64,000 bases of DNA, from NCBI RefSeq assembly GCF_013408565.1, contig NZ_JACBZX010000001.1:2976001-3040000 (forward strand), read 5' to 3'. The position numbers and the translations under genes were made by a program. This stretch comes from Janibacter alkaliphilus (GTDB lineage: Bacteria; Actinomycetota; Actinomycetes; Actinomycetales; Dermatophilaceae). Below the pieces are notes generated by a model. That model was not told where the DNA came from, searched no databases, and worked only from the letters and a program-made list of their open reading frames with translations. The first letter of the stretch is position 1; every line of letters starts with the position of its first letter. Shown here piece after piece: positions 1-9,208 of this stretch.

Positions 1-187
1 GGTCTAGCCGCCCGTGGCGCTCCCCGACCTCCCCGACCCAGGCCTCGACCGCGGCCCGGTCGGTGGTGTCGGCGACCGCCGACGAGCCCCGCTCGACGAC
101 CCAGCCATCGGCCTCCAGGGCGTCCGCGACGAAGGCGCCGATCCCCCGGTTCGCGCCGGTGACCAGGGCCACCCGAGGGCCGGTCAC
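1..187 (-). CDS. Short-chain dehydrogenase/reductase, N-terminal part (runs off window)
   Basis: Only about 62 residues are in the window. They form the start of a Rossmann NAD(P)-binding fold: VALVTGANRGIG near residues 6-17 is the TGxxxGxG cofactor loop of the SDR family, and the part ending in GRLD matches the region before the NNAG motif. The GTG start at 187 overlaps the pheT stop in a GTGA, so it is probably translationally coupled to pheST. The substrate cannot be told, because the catalytic Tyr-Lys region lies outside the window. Confidence 0.75.
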   Translation of the reverse strand, partial: MTGPRVALVTGANRGIGAFVADALEADGWVVERGSSAVADTTDRAAVEAWVGEVGERHGRLD

Positions 188-2703
188 CGCTGCACCGCCC
201 CGGTGGCGGCGGCCGCCTCGGCGACCGCCTGGTCGCGCAGGGCGCTGACCTCGTCGGTGGTCAGCGTGCGATCCTCCGCGCGGAAGCCCAGCCGGTAGGC
301 CAGCGACCTGCTGCCCTGACCGGTCTGGTCGCCGCGGTAGACGTCGAAGAGCTCCAGCGACTCCAGCGAGCCCCCCGCCCCGCGGCGCAGGGCCGCGGTG
401 ACGTCGGCGGCCGGGACCCCGTCGTCGACCACGAGGGCCACGTCGCTGCGGGCCACCGGGTAGGTCGACAGGGTCTGCGCCTGCACCGGCTCGCCGGAGG
501 CGACGACCAGCACGTCGAGATCGAGCTCGGCGGCGACGGTGCGCTCCGGCAGACCGAGCCGGGAGACGGCCTTCGGGTGCAGCTCGCCGACGTGCCCGAC
601 GAGGGTGCCGTCGGTCAGGCTCACCCGGGCGCACCGGCCGGGGTGGAAGGGAGGCTCCGCGTCGGCGGCCAGGACGAGCTCGACGGCGAGGCTCTCCCCC
701 ACCGCCCGGACGATCTCGATCGCGTCGCCGAGGTCGGCCGGTCGACCGGTGCCCCACCAGCCGGCCCGGTCCCGGTCGCCGGCCAGGACGAGACCGAGGT
801 GGCGCGGCTGGTCCGGCACCGCGGCCCGGATCCGCTCCATCGTGCTGTCGTCCGGCTGGATGCCGACGTCCACCGTCGGTGCGCTGCGCTGCTCGCCCTC
901 CCGCGCGACGACCAGCCCGATCTCGAAGAGCCCGAGATCGCGGCCGCCGCGGGAGACGTTGCGGCGCAGCGTCTCCACCAGGCTGGTCAGCAGCCGGGTG
1001 CGCAGCAGCGGCTGCTCCTCGGACAGCGGGTTGGCCACGGTGACGGTGCGGGACCGCTCGGCCGCGACGTCCAGCCCGAGGGCGGCGTGCTGCTCGTCCC
1101 CGACGAAGGGGGCGGCCCACACCTCGTGCAGCCCCTGGGCGGCGACCACCTCGGCGACGAGGCGACGGACCCGCTGCGCGTGGGTCAGCCCGCTGCCGCC
1201 GGTGGGCACCGGCAGCACCGACGGGATCTGGTCGTAGCCCACGAGCCGGGCGACCTCCTCGACGAGGTCCTCGCCGGTGCGCAGGTCGCCGCGCCAGGTC
1301 GGCGGGGTGACGGTCATCGGGTCGCTCCCGGAGACCTCGCAGCCGACCCGGACCAGCGCGTCGGTGACCTGCTCCGGGGTGTAGTCGACGCCGACGATCC
1401 GGCCGGGCATCCCGGCGGGCAGGGTGACCGGCTGCGGCAGCAGCGGCTCCCCGACATCGGTCACGCCTGCGTCGACGTGGCCACCACCGTGCTCGACGAG
1501 CAGGTCGACGGCCAGCTGGGCGGCGGCCGGCGCCAGTGCCGGGTCGACGCCGCGCTCGAAGCGGCGGGAGGCCTCCGACGGCAGCTTGTGCCGTCGCGCC
1601 GAGCGGGCCACGGTGACCGGGTCGAAGTGCGCCGCCTCGATGAGCACGTCGGTGGTGCTCTCGCCGACCTCGCTGTCCTCGCCGCCCATCACCCCGGCGA
1701 TGGCCAGCGGCCGCTCGCCGTCCTCGGTGATGAGCAGGTCCTCCTCGGACAGCGCCCGGTCGACGTCGTCGAGGGTGGTCAGCCGCTCGCCGGGTCGTGC
1801 CCGGCGGACGACGATCGGGCCCTGCAGGGTGGCCGCGTCGAAGGCGTGCAGCGGCTGCCCGAGGTCGAGCATGACGTAGTTCGTGATGTCCACCGGCAGC
1901 GAGATCGGGCGCATCCCGGCCTCGGTGAGGCGGGTGGCCATCCAGCCCGGGGTGGGCGCGGCGACGTCGACGCCGCGCACGACCCGCGCCACGTAGCGGT
2001 CGCAGCCCTGGCGGCCACGGATCGGCGCGGCGTCCTCCAGGCGGACCGGGTGACCGCTCTCGTCCCCCTTCGGTGCCCGCTGGCCGAGCCCGGTGGCCGG
2101 GTCGGTGAAGGCGGCACCGGTGGAGGCGGCGTACTCACGGGCGACGCCACGGATCGCGAAGCAGTAGCCGCGGTCCGGGGTGACGTTGATCTCGACGGTC
2201 TCCCGGTCGAGGCCGAGGAGACCGATGGCGTCCTGGCCGGGCACCAGGCCGTCCGCGTCGGGGCGGTCGGTGATGACGAGGATGCCGTCGTGGTCCTCGC
2301 CGATACCGAGCTCGGCGACCGAGCAGATCATCCCGGCGCTGACGTGCCCGTAGGTCTTGCGGGCGGTGATCTCGAAGCCGCCCGGGAGCACGCCGCCGGG
2401 GAGGATGACGACGACGAGGTCGCCGGGCGCGAAGTTGTGCGCGCCGCAGACGATGCCCTGGGGCTCGCCGGTGCCGTTCGCGTCACCGACGTCGACGGTG
2501 CACCAGTTGATCGTCTTGCCGTTCTTCTGCTCCTCGGGCTGCATGGTGAGCACCCGGCCGACGACGAGCGGGCCGGTGACGTCGCCGGTGTGCAGCCCCT
2601 CCTCCTCGAGGCCGACCCGGACGAGGTCGGCGGCGACCTGGGCGCCGGTGACCCCGTCGGGGAGGCTGACGTGCTCGCCGAGCCAGTCGAGCGGTACCCG
2701 CAT
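184..2703 (-). CDS. pheT: Phenylalanine--tRNA ligase beta subunit
   Basis: The 839-residue protein is the beta chain of the (alpha-beta)2 phenylalanyl-tRNA synthetase, which charges tRNA-Phe in the cytoplasm. It starts [12 protein letters not shown], followed by an OB-fold tRNA-binding domain at about 40-155, the B3/B4 editing domain, the B5 domain (around LPAGMPGRIVGVDYTPEQV), the class-II-like core, and a C-terminal FDX-ACB anticodon-binding domain ending near LSTYPVARSDVALVVDDGV. The length is normal for the family. The ATG overlaps the pheS stop (ATGA), so the two subunits are coupled and made in equal amounts. Confidence 0.97.
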   Translation of the reverse strand: MRVPLDWLGEHVSLPDGVTGAQVAADLVRVGLEEEGLHTGDVTGPLVVGRVLTMQPEEQKNGKTINWCTVDVGDANGTGEPQGIVCGAHNFAPGDLVVVILPGGVLPGGFEITARKTYGHVSAGMICSVAELGIGEDHDGILVITDRPDADGLVPGQDAIGLLGLDRETVEINVTPDRGYCFAIRGVAREYAASTGAAFTDPATGLGQRAPKGDESGHPVRLEDAAPIRGRQGCDRYVARVVRGVDVAAPTPGWMATRLTEAGMRPISLPVDITNYVMLDLGQPLHAFDAATLQGPIVVRRARPGERLTTLDDVDRALSEEDLLITEDGERPLAIAGVMGGEDSEVGESTTDVLIEAAHFDPVTVARSARRHKLPSEASRRFERGVDPALAPAAAQLAVDLLVEHGGGHVDAGVTDVGEPLLPQPVTLPAGMPGRIVGVDYTPEQVTDALVRVGCEVSGSDPMTVTPPTWRGDLRTGEDLVEEVARLVGYDQIPSVLPVPTGGSGLTHAQRVRRLVAEVVAAQGLHEVWAAPFVGDEQHAALGLDVAAERSRTVTVANPLSEEQPLLRTRLLTSLVETLRRNVSRGGRDLGLFEIGLVVAREGEQRSAPTVDVGIQPDDSTMERIRAAVPDQPRHLGLVLAGDRDRAGWWGTGRPADLGDAIEIVRAVGESLAVELVLAADAEPPFHPGRCARVSLTDGTLVGHVGELHPKAVSRLGLPERTVAAELDLDVLVVASGEPVQAQTLSTYPVARSDVALVVDDGVPAADVTAALRRGAGGSLESLELFDVYRGDQTGQGSRSLAYRLGFRAEDRTLTTDEVSALRDQAVAEAAAATGAVQR

Positions 2704-3797
2704 CAGATCTCCATCCCGAACTGCGCGTCGAAGCGCACGTCTCCCTCGATCATGTCGCGCATGTCGGACACCCCGGTCCGGAACATCAGCGCCCGGTCGA
2801 TGCCCATCCCGAAGGCGAAGCCGGTGTAGCGCTCCGGGTCGACCCCGCAGGCGGTGAGCACGTTGCGGTTGACCATCCCGCAGCCGCCCCACTCGATCCA
2901 GCCGGTGCCCTTGCAGGTGCGGCAGTCAGGGTCCTGGCCGAGGCAGACGAAGCAGCGCAGGTCCATCTCGGCGCTGGGCTCGGTGAAGGGGAAGTAGGAG
3001 GGGCGCAGCCGGGTGGTGATGCCGTCGCCGAAGAGCTCGCCGGCGAGCCGGTCGAGGGTGCCCTTGAGGTGGGCCATGGTGATGCCCTCGTCGACGGCGA
3101 TCCCCTCGACCTGGTGGAAGGCGGGCATGTGCGTGGCGTCGAGCTCGTCGGTGCGGAAGACCCGGCCGATGGCCGCGACGTAGAGCGGCACGCCGCGCTC
3201 GAGCAGCGCCCGGGCCTGCACCGGGGAGGTGTGGGTGCGCAGCACGAGGCCCCCCTCGGGCGGCTCGACGTAGAAGGTGTCCTGCATCTGCCGGGCGGGG
3301 TGGTCGGCGTCGAAGTTCAGCGCGTCGAAGTTGAACCACTCGGCCTCGACCTCGGGCCCCTCGGCGACCTCCCAGCCCATGCCGACGAAGAGGTCGGCGA
3401 TCCGGTCGGACATCAGCGGGATCGGGTGCCGCCGGCCCATCGGTCGCCGGCCGGTGGGCTGGGTGACGTCGATGGTCTCCTCGCGCAGGATCTGCTCGTC
3501 CCGCTCCGCCTCCAGCGCGGCCTCACGCTCGGCGAAGGCCTGCTTGACCCGACCTCGGGCGGCGCCGACCCGCTTGCCGGCCTCGGCCTTCGCGCTCGGG
3601 GGCAGGGCGCCGATCTCGCGGTTGGCCAGGGCCAGCGGGCTCTTGTCGCCCTGGTGGGCCGGCCGGGCGGCCTTGAGCTCGGCGAGCGAGCCGGCCGCGG
3701 CAGCCGCGGCGAGCGCGGCCTCGACGGCGGCCTCGACCGCCTCCGGGTCCAGCGCCGCCACCTCGACGGGGTCGTAGTTCGTGTTCGGTCCAGACAT
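2703..3797 (-). CDS. pheS: Phenylalanine--tRNA ligase alpha subunit
   Basis: The 364-residue catalytic subunit of phenylalanyl-tRNA synthetase makes Phe-AMP and transfers Phe to tRNA. It has an N-terminal coiled coil (about 20-100) that binds the tRNA, then the class II catalytic core with [31 protein letters not shown] and the C-terminal motif 3 [10 protein letters not shown]. The cysteine-containing stretch before the WGGCGMV segment is usual for the family. It is the first gene of pheS-pheT. A TAGACT -10 box (3806-3811, read on the minus strand) lies 8 bases before the ATG and there is no ribosome binding site, so the mRNA is probably leaderless. Confidence 0.97.
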   Translation of the reverse strand: MSGPNTNYDPVEVAALDPEAVEAAVEAALAAAAAAGSLAELKAARPAHQGDKSPLALANREIGALPPSAKAEAGKRVGAARGRVKQAFAEREAALEAERDEQILREETIDVTQPTGRRPMGRRHPIPLMSDRIADLFVGMGWEVAEGPEVEAEWFNFDALNFDADHPARQMQDTFYVEPPEGGLVLRTHTSPVQARALLERGVPLYVAAIGRVFRTDELDATHMPAFHQVEGIAVDEGITMAHLKGTLDRLAGELFGDGITTRLRPSYFPFTEPSAEMDLRCFVCLGQDPDCRTCKGTGWIEWGGCGMVNRNVLTACGVDPERYTGFAFGMGIDRALMFRTGVSDMRDMIEGDVRFDAQFGMEI

Positions 3798-3805
3798 CGC
3801 AGGTG

Positions 3806-3811
3806 AGTCTA
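3806..3811 (-). promoter_or_regulatory. pheST -10 box, leaderless type
   Basis: TAGACT on the minus strand ends 8 bases before the pheS ATG. That puts the expected transcription start at or next to the start codon. No clear -35 box was seen. Confidence 0.5.
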
Positions 3812-3845
3812 TGGCGCGCGGCCCTCACCGGTCGCACCGGTTTCG

Positions 3846-5081
3846 TCAGCGCCGGAGGTCGTGGACCGTCACCCGGTCCCGCGGGTCCAGCTCACCCGCG
3901 AACTCCTCGACGATGCCGTCCGGCCCTGTGTAGTCGTCGTACTTGTCTGCCCCCGACTCGTACAGCTGGTAGAGCTGCCCGTCGATGATGACGTTGCCCT
4001 CCGCCATGTTCGGGATGGTCTGGCTGGTGCCCGCGCCCTCGTGCCATCCACCATCCTGCAGCTCGGAGGGGCTGAGCTGGGTCAGGGTGGAGGTGTTGCC
4101 TCGGCCATAGCTCTGGGCGAAGTAGGCGTTGCCGGCCTCGTCGAAGCTGACGCCCTGGGTCTGCGGGGGCACCGCGTACTCGCCGACGGGGTCGCCGACC
4201 GGGGACCCGTCCGCGCCGATCTCGTACCGGTACATCGTCCCTGGGGTGTTCTCGTCCTCGGTGAACTGCGTGACGTACAGCTCGTCGTTGTGCACCGTGA
4301 CCGTCGAGTGCGCCGCGGTGTCGACGGTGTCGATGGGCTCGGCAGGCACCGTCACCGGATAGCTGCCCAGACCAGGCAGCTCCACCGACGTCTGCTCCGG
4401 GTCGCGCAGGTCCTCCGTCCGGTAGACCTGCACGTCTCCCCCGCCCGAGACGTACGTGTACTCGCCGTGCACCGCGACGCCACCGTAGTGGTCCTGGCCC
4501 CGCAGCGGCACCCGTGAGGTCACCTCACCGGTCTCGCGGTCGACGAAGACGATCTCGCCGTCGGTGTCGTCGTCCTCGTCGTAGAAGGTGTAGACGAGCT
4601 CGTCGTTGACCGGGTCATAGCTCATCCCCTGGGGGACCTGCCCCTTGTCGCTGAACGGGATCTCCGGGCCGTCCTCGTAGTCCTCGGGGAGGCCGAAGTC
4701 CTCCGGGTCGGCTCCCAGAACACCACCGGTCGCCCCGGCGAGCGCACCGGTCGCTGCAGTTACGGCGCGTGCCCCGCCCCGCGGTGCTCCCGCACCTCCG
4801 GTGGCGGCGCCCTCGCTGGCCGAACGCTGATCGGCCGCCTGGGTCCGGGCGATCCTCCCCGTCTCCCGCAGCACCTGCGCCGCCGAGGCGAGCGCGCTCT
4901 CCGCGCCGCTCCACTCCCCCGCGAAGCGCTCCGCGTCCGGACCGCCCCACGCGTCGGCGAGCACCACCACACCGGCCCGACCGGTCTGACTCACCCCGTC
5001 CACCCGCTCCGCGAGCACACCAAGCGCCTCACCGACCGCATCGACCCGCTCCGGGTCCTGCCCATGACTGACCGTCGTCAT
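3846..5081 (-). CDS. WXG100-like N-terminus plus beta-propeller-like C-terminal domain, unknown function
   Basis: I do not recognise this 411-residue protein as a named family. The first 90 residues look like an ESAT-6/WXG100-type helical hairpin: a heptad-rich helix (RVDAVGEALGVLAERVDGV), a WGGPDAERF turn, and a second helix. An Ala/Gly linker follows (about 90-130). The rest (about 140-411) has repeating short strands such as GGVAVHGEYTYVSGG, VTVHNDELYVTQF and GNAYFAQSYG, which resembles a beta-propeller. It has no signal peptide. The architecture suggests a substrate of a type VII secretion system, but no ESX genes are nearby. The start is supported by GGGGAGG upstream of the ATG. Roles in adhesion, toxicity or cell-envelope binding are open. 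Confidence 0.6.
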   Translation of the reverse strand: MTTVSHGQDPERVDAVGEALGVLAERVDGVSQTGRAGVVVLADAWGGPDAERFAGEWSGAESALASAAQVLRETGRIARTQAADQRSASEGAATGGAGAPRGGARAVTAATGALAGATGGVLGADPEDFGLPEDYEDGPEIPFSDKGQVPQGMSYDPVNDELVYTFYDEDDDTDGEIVFVDRETGEVTSRVPLRGQDHYGGVAVHGEYTYVSGGGDVQVYRTEDLRDPEQTSVELPGLGSYPVTVPAEPIDTVDTAAHSTVTVHNDELYVTQFTEDENTPGTMYRYEIGADGSPVGDPVGEYAVPPQTQGVSFDEAGNAYFAQSYGRGNTSTLTQLSPSELQDGGWHEGAGTSQTIPNMAEGNVIIDGQLYQLYESGADKYDDYTGPDGIVEEFAGELDPRDRVTVHDLRR

Positions 5082-5206
5082 CCTCGACCTCCCCTGCCTG
5101 GCCGGTCAGCGTAGGCGGCCCGGGCCTCGTTGGCCAGGATCGAGACGACGCTCACCTGCAACGACACCCCCTGCCCCCGAGCTCGGCGAGGGACCTCCCG
5201 GGAGGG

Positions 5207-5998
5207 TCAGCCGCGCTGCGCCCGGGCCGAGGCGTAGACGCACAGCGTCGTGGCCATGGCGAGGTTGAGCGACTCGGCCTGCCCGTGGATCGGCACACGG
5301 AGCACGTCGTCGCAGGCGTGCGCGACCTCCGGCGGCAGGCCGCGAGCCTCGTTGCCCATCACCCAGGCGTGCGCCGGGCCGAGGTCGGCCTCGTCGACCG
5401 TCCGCTCACCGGCGCCGTCGGCGGCGTGGCAGACGATCCCGGACGCCTGCAGGCGGGCGATCGTCTCGGTCACGTCGAGGCCGGTGACCACCGGCAGGTG
5501 GAAGAGCGAGCCCGCGGTGGAGCGGACCACCTTCGGGGAGGTGACGTCGACGGACGCGGCGCTGACCAGCACCGCGGCAGCGCCGGCGGCGTCGGCGCCA
5601 CGGATCACCGTGCCCAGGTTGCCCGGGTCGCGCACCTCGGCGAGCAGCACCAGGCAGGCGGGGTCGCTGGCCAGCACGTCCGCCAGCTCGCCCGGCGACC
5701 ACTCGCAGACCGCGACCATGCCCTGGGGGCTGTCGGCGTCGCACATCGCGGCGAGCACGTCCTCGCTGACCTCGTGCACCCAGCGGCCGGCCGCCCGAGC
5801 GGCGTCGGCGATCTCCGGGTAGCGCGCGGCCGTCTCCGCCGTGAGGTAGAGGTCGACGACCTGGTCGGGGGCGTGCCGCACCGCCTCGCGGACGCCCTGC
5901 GGGCCCTCGAGGAGGATCCGGCCGCTGCGCGCACGCACCGAGCGCCGGGAGAGCGCGCGCACCGACCGGACCCGATCAGACCTCGGGTTGGTCAGCAC
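5207..5998 (-). CDS. TrmH/SpoU-family rRNA 2'-O-methyltransferase (TsnR-like)
   Basis: The 263-residue SPOUT methyltransferase transfers a methyl group from SAM to a ribose 2'-OH, most likely in 23S rRNA. It has an N-terminal substrate-binding domain (about 1-95), then the trefoil-knot domain with all three SpoU motifs: NLGTVIRGADAAG, VMGNEARGLPPEV and IHGQAESLNLAMA. The start is the GTG at 5998 because GGGAGAG lies five bases upstream; longer in-frame readings run into noise. It follows rplT, its usual place in actinobacteria (infC-rpmI-rplT-tsnR). A 12-bp palindrome CCTCCCGGGAGG (5194-5205) lies just after the stop and may terminate the operon. Confidence 0.88.
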   Translation of the reverse strand: MLTNPRSDRVRSVRALSRRSVRARSGRILLEGPQGVREAVRHAPDQVVDLYLTAETAARYPEIADAARAAGRWVHEVSEDVLAAMCDADSPQGMVAVCEWSPGELADVLASDPACLVLLAEVRDPGNLGTVIRGADAAGAAAVLVSAASVDVTSPKVVRSTAGSLFHLPVVTGLDVTETIARLQASGIVCHAADGAGERTVDEADLGPAHAWVMGNEARGLPPEVAHACDDVLRVPIHGQAESLNLAMATTLCVYASARAQRG

Positions 5999-6033
5999 GC
6001 GGCTCTCCCGGCGCTCGGGGTGGGGCTGCTGGC

Positions 6034-6408
6034 TCAGGCCTTGGCCGGCTGGGCCGGCACGTTCGCCCGAGCGATCTCGACCAGGGCGGCGAAGGCGGCC
6101 TCGTCGTTGACCGCGAGCTCGGCGAGCATCCGACGGTCGACCTCGACGTCGGCGGCGCGAAGGCCCTGGATGAACCGGTTGTAGGTCATACCGTTGGCGC
6201 GGGCGCCGGCGTTGATCCGCTGGATCCACAGGCGACGGAAGTCGCCCTTCTTCTGCCGGCGGTCGCGGTAGCTGTAGCCGAGGCTGTGGGTGACCTGCTC
6301 CTTGGCCTTCCGGTACAGCCGCGAGCGCTGCCCGCGGTAGCCGGAGGCGCGCTCGAGGACGACCCGGCGCTTCTTCTGGGCGTTGACCGCCCGCTTCACG
6401 CGTGCCAC
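6034..6408 (-). CDS. rplT: 50S ribosomal protein L20
   Basis: The 124-residue basic protein carries the full L20 signature, with an RNA-binding N-terminus ([36 protein letters not shown]) and a globular C-terminus. L20 binds 23S rRNA early in 50S assembly. It is the third gene of infC-rpmI-rplT. In many bacteria L20 represses this operon by binding its leader or intergenic RNA; no specific L20 site could be assigned here. Confidence 0.98.
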   Translation of the reverse strand: MARVKRAVNAQKKRRVVLERASGYRGQRSRLYRKAKEQVTHSLGYSYRDRRQKKGDFRRLWIQRINAGARANGMTYNRFIQGLRAADVEVDRRMLAELAVNDEAAFAALVEIARANVPAQPAKA

Positions 6409-6446
6409 GTGAGTACTCCTTCTTCTGGTGCGTCAGGGGGCGTCGG

Positions 6447-6641
6447 TCAGCGACCGAGCAGCTTCTTGATCTTCTTCTCGTCGGCCTTGGCGACGACGAC
6501 GTCGTTCGCCAGGCGACGGGCGTGCTGCGGGGTCTTCTCGTGGAACTTGTGCACGTGGTTGGCCCGCTCGCGCATGATCTTCCCCGACCCGGTCACCCGG
6601 AAGCGCTTCTTGGCGCCGCTGTGCGTCTTGTTCTTCGGCAT
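6447..6641 (-). CDS. rpmI: 50S ribosomal protein L35
   Basis: The 64-residue, Lys/Arg-rich protein starts MPKNKTHSGAKKRFRVTGSGK, the L35 signature. It is a structural component of the large ribosomal subunit. It sits between infC and rplT with short gaps (69 and 38 bases), as in nearly all bacteria. Confidence 0.98.
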   Translation of the reverse strand: MPKNKTHSGAKKRFRVTGSGKIMRERANHVHKFHEKTPQHARRLANDVVVAKADEKKIKKLLGR

Positions 6642-6710
6642 GGTGCCGATCTCCTTCGTCGTGCTGCGGTGGTCTTCTCCCGCCGGGCGAGCTCGCCCGG
6701 CGGCGCGGGG

Positions 6711-7337
6711 TCAGGCCTGGACGCCCTCGTCGGCGACGTCCTCGGTGGTGACGTCCTCACTCGGCTCCTGCCGGGCGGCCGCCTTGGCCTCGTCCCGCTT
6801 CCGGCGCTGCTGCGCCTTGGCCTCGGACTTCTTCTTGGTCGGCGCCAGGACCATGACCATGTTGCGGCCGTCCTGCTTCGGCGCCGACTCGACGGTGCCG
6901 AGCTCGACGACGTCCTCGGCGAGGCGCTGCAGCAGCCGGAAGCCCAGCTCGGGGCGGGACTGCTCGCGGCCGCGGAACATGATGGTCACCTTGACCTTGT
7001 CACCGCCGCCCAGGAAGCGCTCGACGTGGCCCTTCTTCGTGCCGTAGTCGTGGCCGTCGATCTTCGGTCGGAGCTTGATCTCCTTGATGACCGTGTTGAC
7101 CTGGTTCTTGCGGGCCTCCCGGGCCTTCATGGCGGCTTCGTACTTGTACTTGCCGAAGTCCATGAGCTTGGCGACGGGCGGCTTGGCCTGAGGGGCGACC
7201 TCCACGAGGTCGAGGTCCGCCTCCGCGGCCAGGCGCAGGGCATCCTCCACGCGGACGATGCCGACCTGCTCGCCGTTCGGGCCGACCAACCGCACCTCGG
7301 GGACGCGGATCCGGTCGTTGATACGGGGCTCGCTGAT
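6711..7337 (-). CDS. infC: Translation initiation factor IF-3, rare AUC start
   Basis: IF-3 binds the 30S subunit, keeps it apart from 50S and checks start codon-anticodon pairing. The 208-residue product has the N-domain ([19 protein letters not shown]), the linker with DFGKYKYE, and the C-domain with [11 protein letters not shown]. The family's conserved first residues lie upstream of any ATG, GTG or TTG in frame. The only start that includes them is ATC at 7337, with AAGGAG six bases upstream. Rare AUU/AUC starts of infC are known to let IF-3 regulate its own translation. An Ala/Lys-rich tail of about 35 residues extends the C-terminus. Confidence 0.93.
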   Translation of the reverse strand: MSEPRINDRIRVPEVRLVGPNGEQVGIVRVEDALRLAAEADLDLVEVAPQAKPPVAKLMDFGKYKYEAAMKAREARKNQVNTVIKEIKLRPKIDGHDYGTKKGHVERFLGGGDKVKVTIMFRGREQSRPELGFRLLQRLAEDVVELGTVESAPKQDGRNMVMVLAPTKKKSEAKAQQRRKRDEAKAAARQEPSEDVTTEDVADEGVQA

Positions 7338-7694
7338 GTGGTGCTCCTTCTATCGGGTCGTGCTGGTAGGCCGTGAGAACGACGAAGAGGCCCCTCGTCG
7401 TCCACGAGAAGCCTCACCTGAAGAGCACGTCACGCCGGTGCACCACGGCCGGGACGGCCGGGCGACGTCGTGTCGCAACCTGGGACCCGGCCGCGGTGGC
7501 GACCCGGGTGGAAGCGGTGGAGCCTCTCTTGCGCTGCCCCCGTGATCGTCGTCAGCCCGTGCCTGGAGGGCACCGGGACGACCTGGAGGTAGCCGGTCGG
7601 CCTCAAGGGTAGCAGCGCTGGTCGGCCCGCGGAAATTCCCGCAGACCGCCCGCCTCGGCGCCCCCGCACAGGTGCCCGCAGCGGCGCGCCTGCC
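7338..7694 (-). promoter_or_regulatory. infC operon leader and promoter region
   Basis: This 357-base stretch has no convincing gene. A TACCCT -10-like box is at 7606-7611 (minus strand), which would give a leader of about 260 bases. The leader can form a hairpin in which GAGGC (7387-7391) pairs with GCCTC (7411-7415), enclosing CTCGT/ACGAG (7394-7398/7404-7408). Long structured leaders in front of infC-rpmI-rplT are common sites of autoregulation; assigning that role here is an inference. AAGGAG for infC lies at its 3' end. Confidence 0.45.
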
Positions 7695-8453
7695 TCAGCG
7701 CACCCGGAAGGCGAGGCCGTCCACCCGGGCCCGCAGCTCGCCGTCGGCGGCCAGCCGCTCCCCCAGCGCGGTGACCAGCTGCTGCACCTGCGGCCCGCTG
7801 AGCCCAGGTACCAGGGTGAGCTCGACCTGCAGCACGCCGGTGCCCGCGGGCTCGCCCTCGGCGAGCTCGTGGTCGCGGATCTCGGGCACCTCCGCGACCG
7901 CTCGCTCCAGCGACCCGGCGACGAAGGGGTCGGCGTGCGCCGGCAGCCAGCCTCGGCGCTGCGCCAGCGCCCAGACCATGCTCGCCCGGACCTCCCGGGC
8001 CTGCGCGTCGGCGCAGTCCAGCACGATGAGGTCGGCCCGCTCGCTGATCGCCGCCTCTGCCGCCCGCTCGGCGACGACCGGCACCGGCCGGGCCTGCGGG
8101 TCGAAGGCGGCCAGCGCCGCCTGGGAGGTGAAGGCCGGCAGCGCGGTCCGGCCGTCCGGGTGCTCCAGCAGCATGACCGCCATGTCGCTCTGCGCGTCGG
8201 CGGTCTGCCCGTGCGCACCCGTGGTGGTCTCGGCCGCCACCGCGGTCACCGGGACGAGCAGGCGGACCCCGGGCAGCCGGGCCATCACCGCGGCGTCGTC
8301 CCCGCTGGTCAGCGCGTCCAGCAGGGCCGGGTCGGCGTTGCCGTCGTCCCCGGCGAAGCCGGCGTCGGGGAGGTTGCGTCCCTTCCACGGGACCCCGCCG
8401 GAGTCCGCCCCGCCGATCGAGCCGGGGTAGCCGCCGTCGCCGGCGGAGGTCAC
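7695..8453 (-). CDS. SseB-family protein at the end of the his operon
   Basis: The 252-residue protein matches the SseB domain family by its central region (LMPVTAV-type strands, [21 protein letters not shown], and a conserved Leu-Asp-Cys-Ala segment). It starts at GTG 8453, overlapping the priA stop as GTGA, so it is coupled to histidine genes. SseB-like proteins are widespread in actinobacterial his operons and have no established enzymatic role. A Gly/Ser/Asp-rich N-terminal 40 residues look unstructured. No catalytic motif was seen. Confidence 0.8.
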   Translation of the reverse strand: MTSAGDGGYPGSIGGADSGGVPWKGRNLPDAGFAGDDGNADPALLDALTSGDDAAVMARLPGVRLLVPVTAVAAETTTGAHGQTADAQSDMAVMLLEHPDGRTALPAFTSQAALAAFDPQARPVPVVAERAAEAAISERADLIVLDCADAQAREVRASMVWALAQRRGWLPAHADPFVAGSLERAVAEVPEIRDHELAEGEPAGTGVLQVELTLVPGLSGPQVQQLVTALGERLAADGELRARVDGLAFRVR

Positions 8454-9208
8454 GGCCGCCCCGCGGCGTCGAGCGCCTCGCCCAGGGTGACAGTGCCCTT
8501 GTAGAGCGCGGAGCCGATGATCGCGCCCTCGACCCCTTCGGGCACGAGGCCGCGCAGCGCGGTGACGTCGTCGACGGTGGTCACCCCGCCGGAGGCGACG
8601 ACCGGTGCCGCGGTCGCCGCGCACACCTGGCTGAGCAGCTCGAGGTTGGGCCCGGCGAGCATGCCGTCCTTGGCGACGTCGGTGACGACGTAGCGGGCGC
8701 AGCCCTCGCGGTCGAGGCGGGCGAGGGTCTCCCAGAGGTCGCCCCCTTCGCTGGTCCAGCCGCGGGCGGCGAGGGTGGTGCCGCGCACGTCGAGGCCGAT
8801 GGCCACCCGGTCGCCGTGCTCGGCGATGGCCCGGGCGGTCCACTCCGGGTCCTCCAGCGCGGCGGTGCCGATGTTCACCCGGCGGCAGCCGGTGGCCAGC
8901 GCCCGCTCCAGACTCTCCTGGTCGCGGATGCCGCCGCTCATCTCGACCTTCAGGTCGAGGCGTCCGACGATCTCGGCGAGCAGCTCGGCGTTCGAGCCGC
9001 GCCCGAAGGCGGCGTCCAGGTCCACCAGGTGCAACCACTCGGCGCCCTGGTCCTGCCACTCCTGGGCCGCCCGCAGCGGGTCGCCGAACTGGCCGCCGCT
9101 GCCGGCGACGCCCTGGACCAGCTGGACGGCCTGGCCCTCGGTGACGTCGACGGCGGGCAGCAGCTCCAGCCGCGGCGCGGCCGGCTCGGTCGTGGTCGGA
9201 CGGGTCAC
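8450..9208 (-). CDS. priA: Phosphoribosyl isomerase A (HisA, probably bifunctional HisA/TrpF)
   Basis: The 252-residue (beta-alpha)8 barrel isomerizes ProFAR to PRFAR in histidine synthesis. In actinobacteria lacking trpF the same enzyme (PriA) also does the PRA isomerase step of tryptophan synthesis. Diagnostic elements are [18 protein letters not shown] with the first catalytic Asp, [18 protein letters not shown], the second catalytic Asp in [11 protein letters not shown], and the phosphate-binding VVASGGV near the C-terminus. It starts at GTG 9208, overlapping the hisH stop. Dual activity is inferred from the lineage; no trpF is visible in the window. Confidence 0.95.
   Translation of the reverse strand: MTRPTTTEPAAPRLELLPAVDVTEGQAVQLVQGVAGSGGQFGDPLRAAQEWQDQGAEWLHLVDLDAAFGRGSNAELLAEIVGRLDLKVEMSGGIRDQESLERALATGCRRVNIGTAALEDPEWTARAIAEHGDRVAIGLDVRGTTLAARGWTSEGGDLWETLARLDREGCARYVVTDVAKDGMLAGPNLELLSQVCAATAAPVVASGGVTTVDDVTALRGLVPEGVEGAIIGSALYKGTVTLGEALDAAGRP

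Noticed and set aside
577..2829. Long plus-strand frame of 750 codons opposite pheT
   Set aside because: It is an antisense shadow produced by very high GC. The minus strand encodes complete PheT and PheS with all family motifs. The same applies to the long plus-strand frames opposite glnE (13939-16656), the M6 protease (17656-20376) and aceE (minus strand, 37310-40609).
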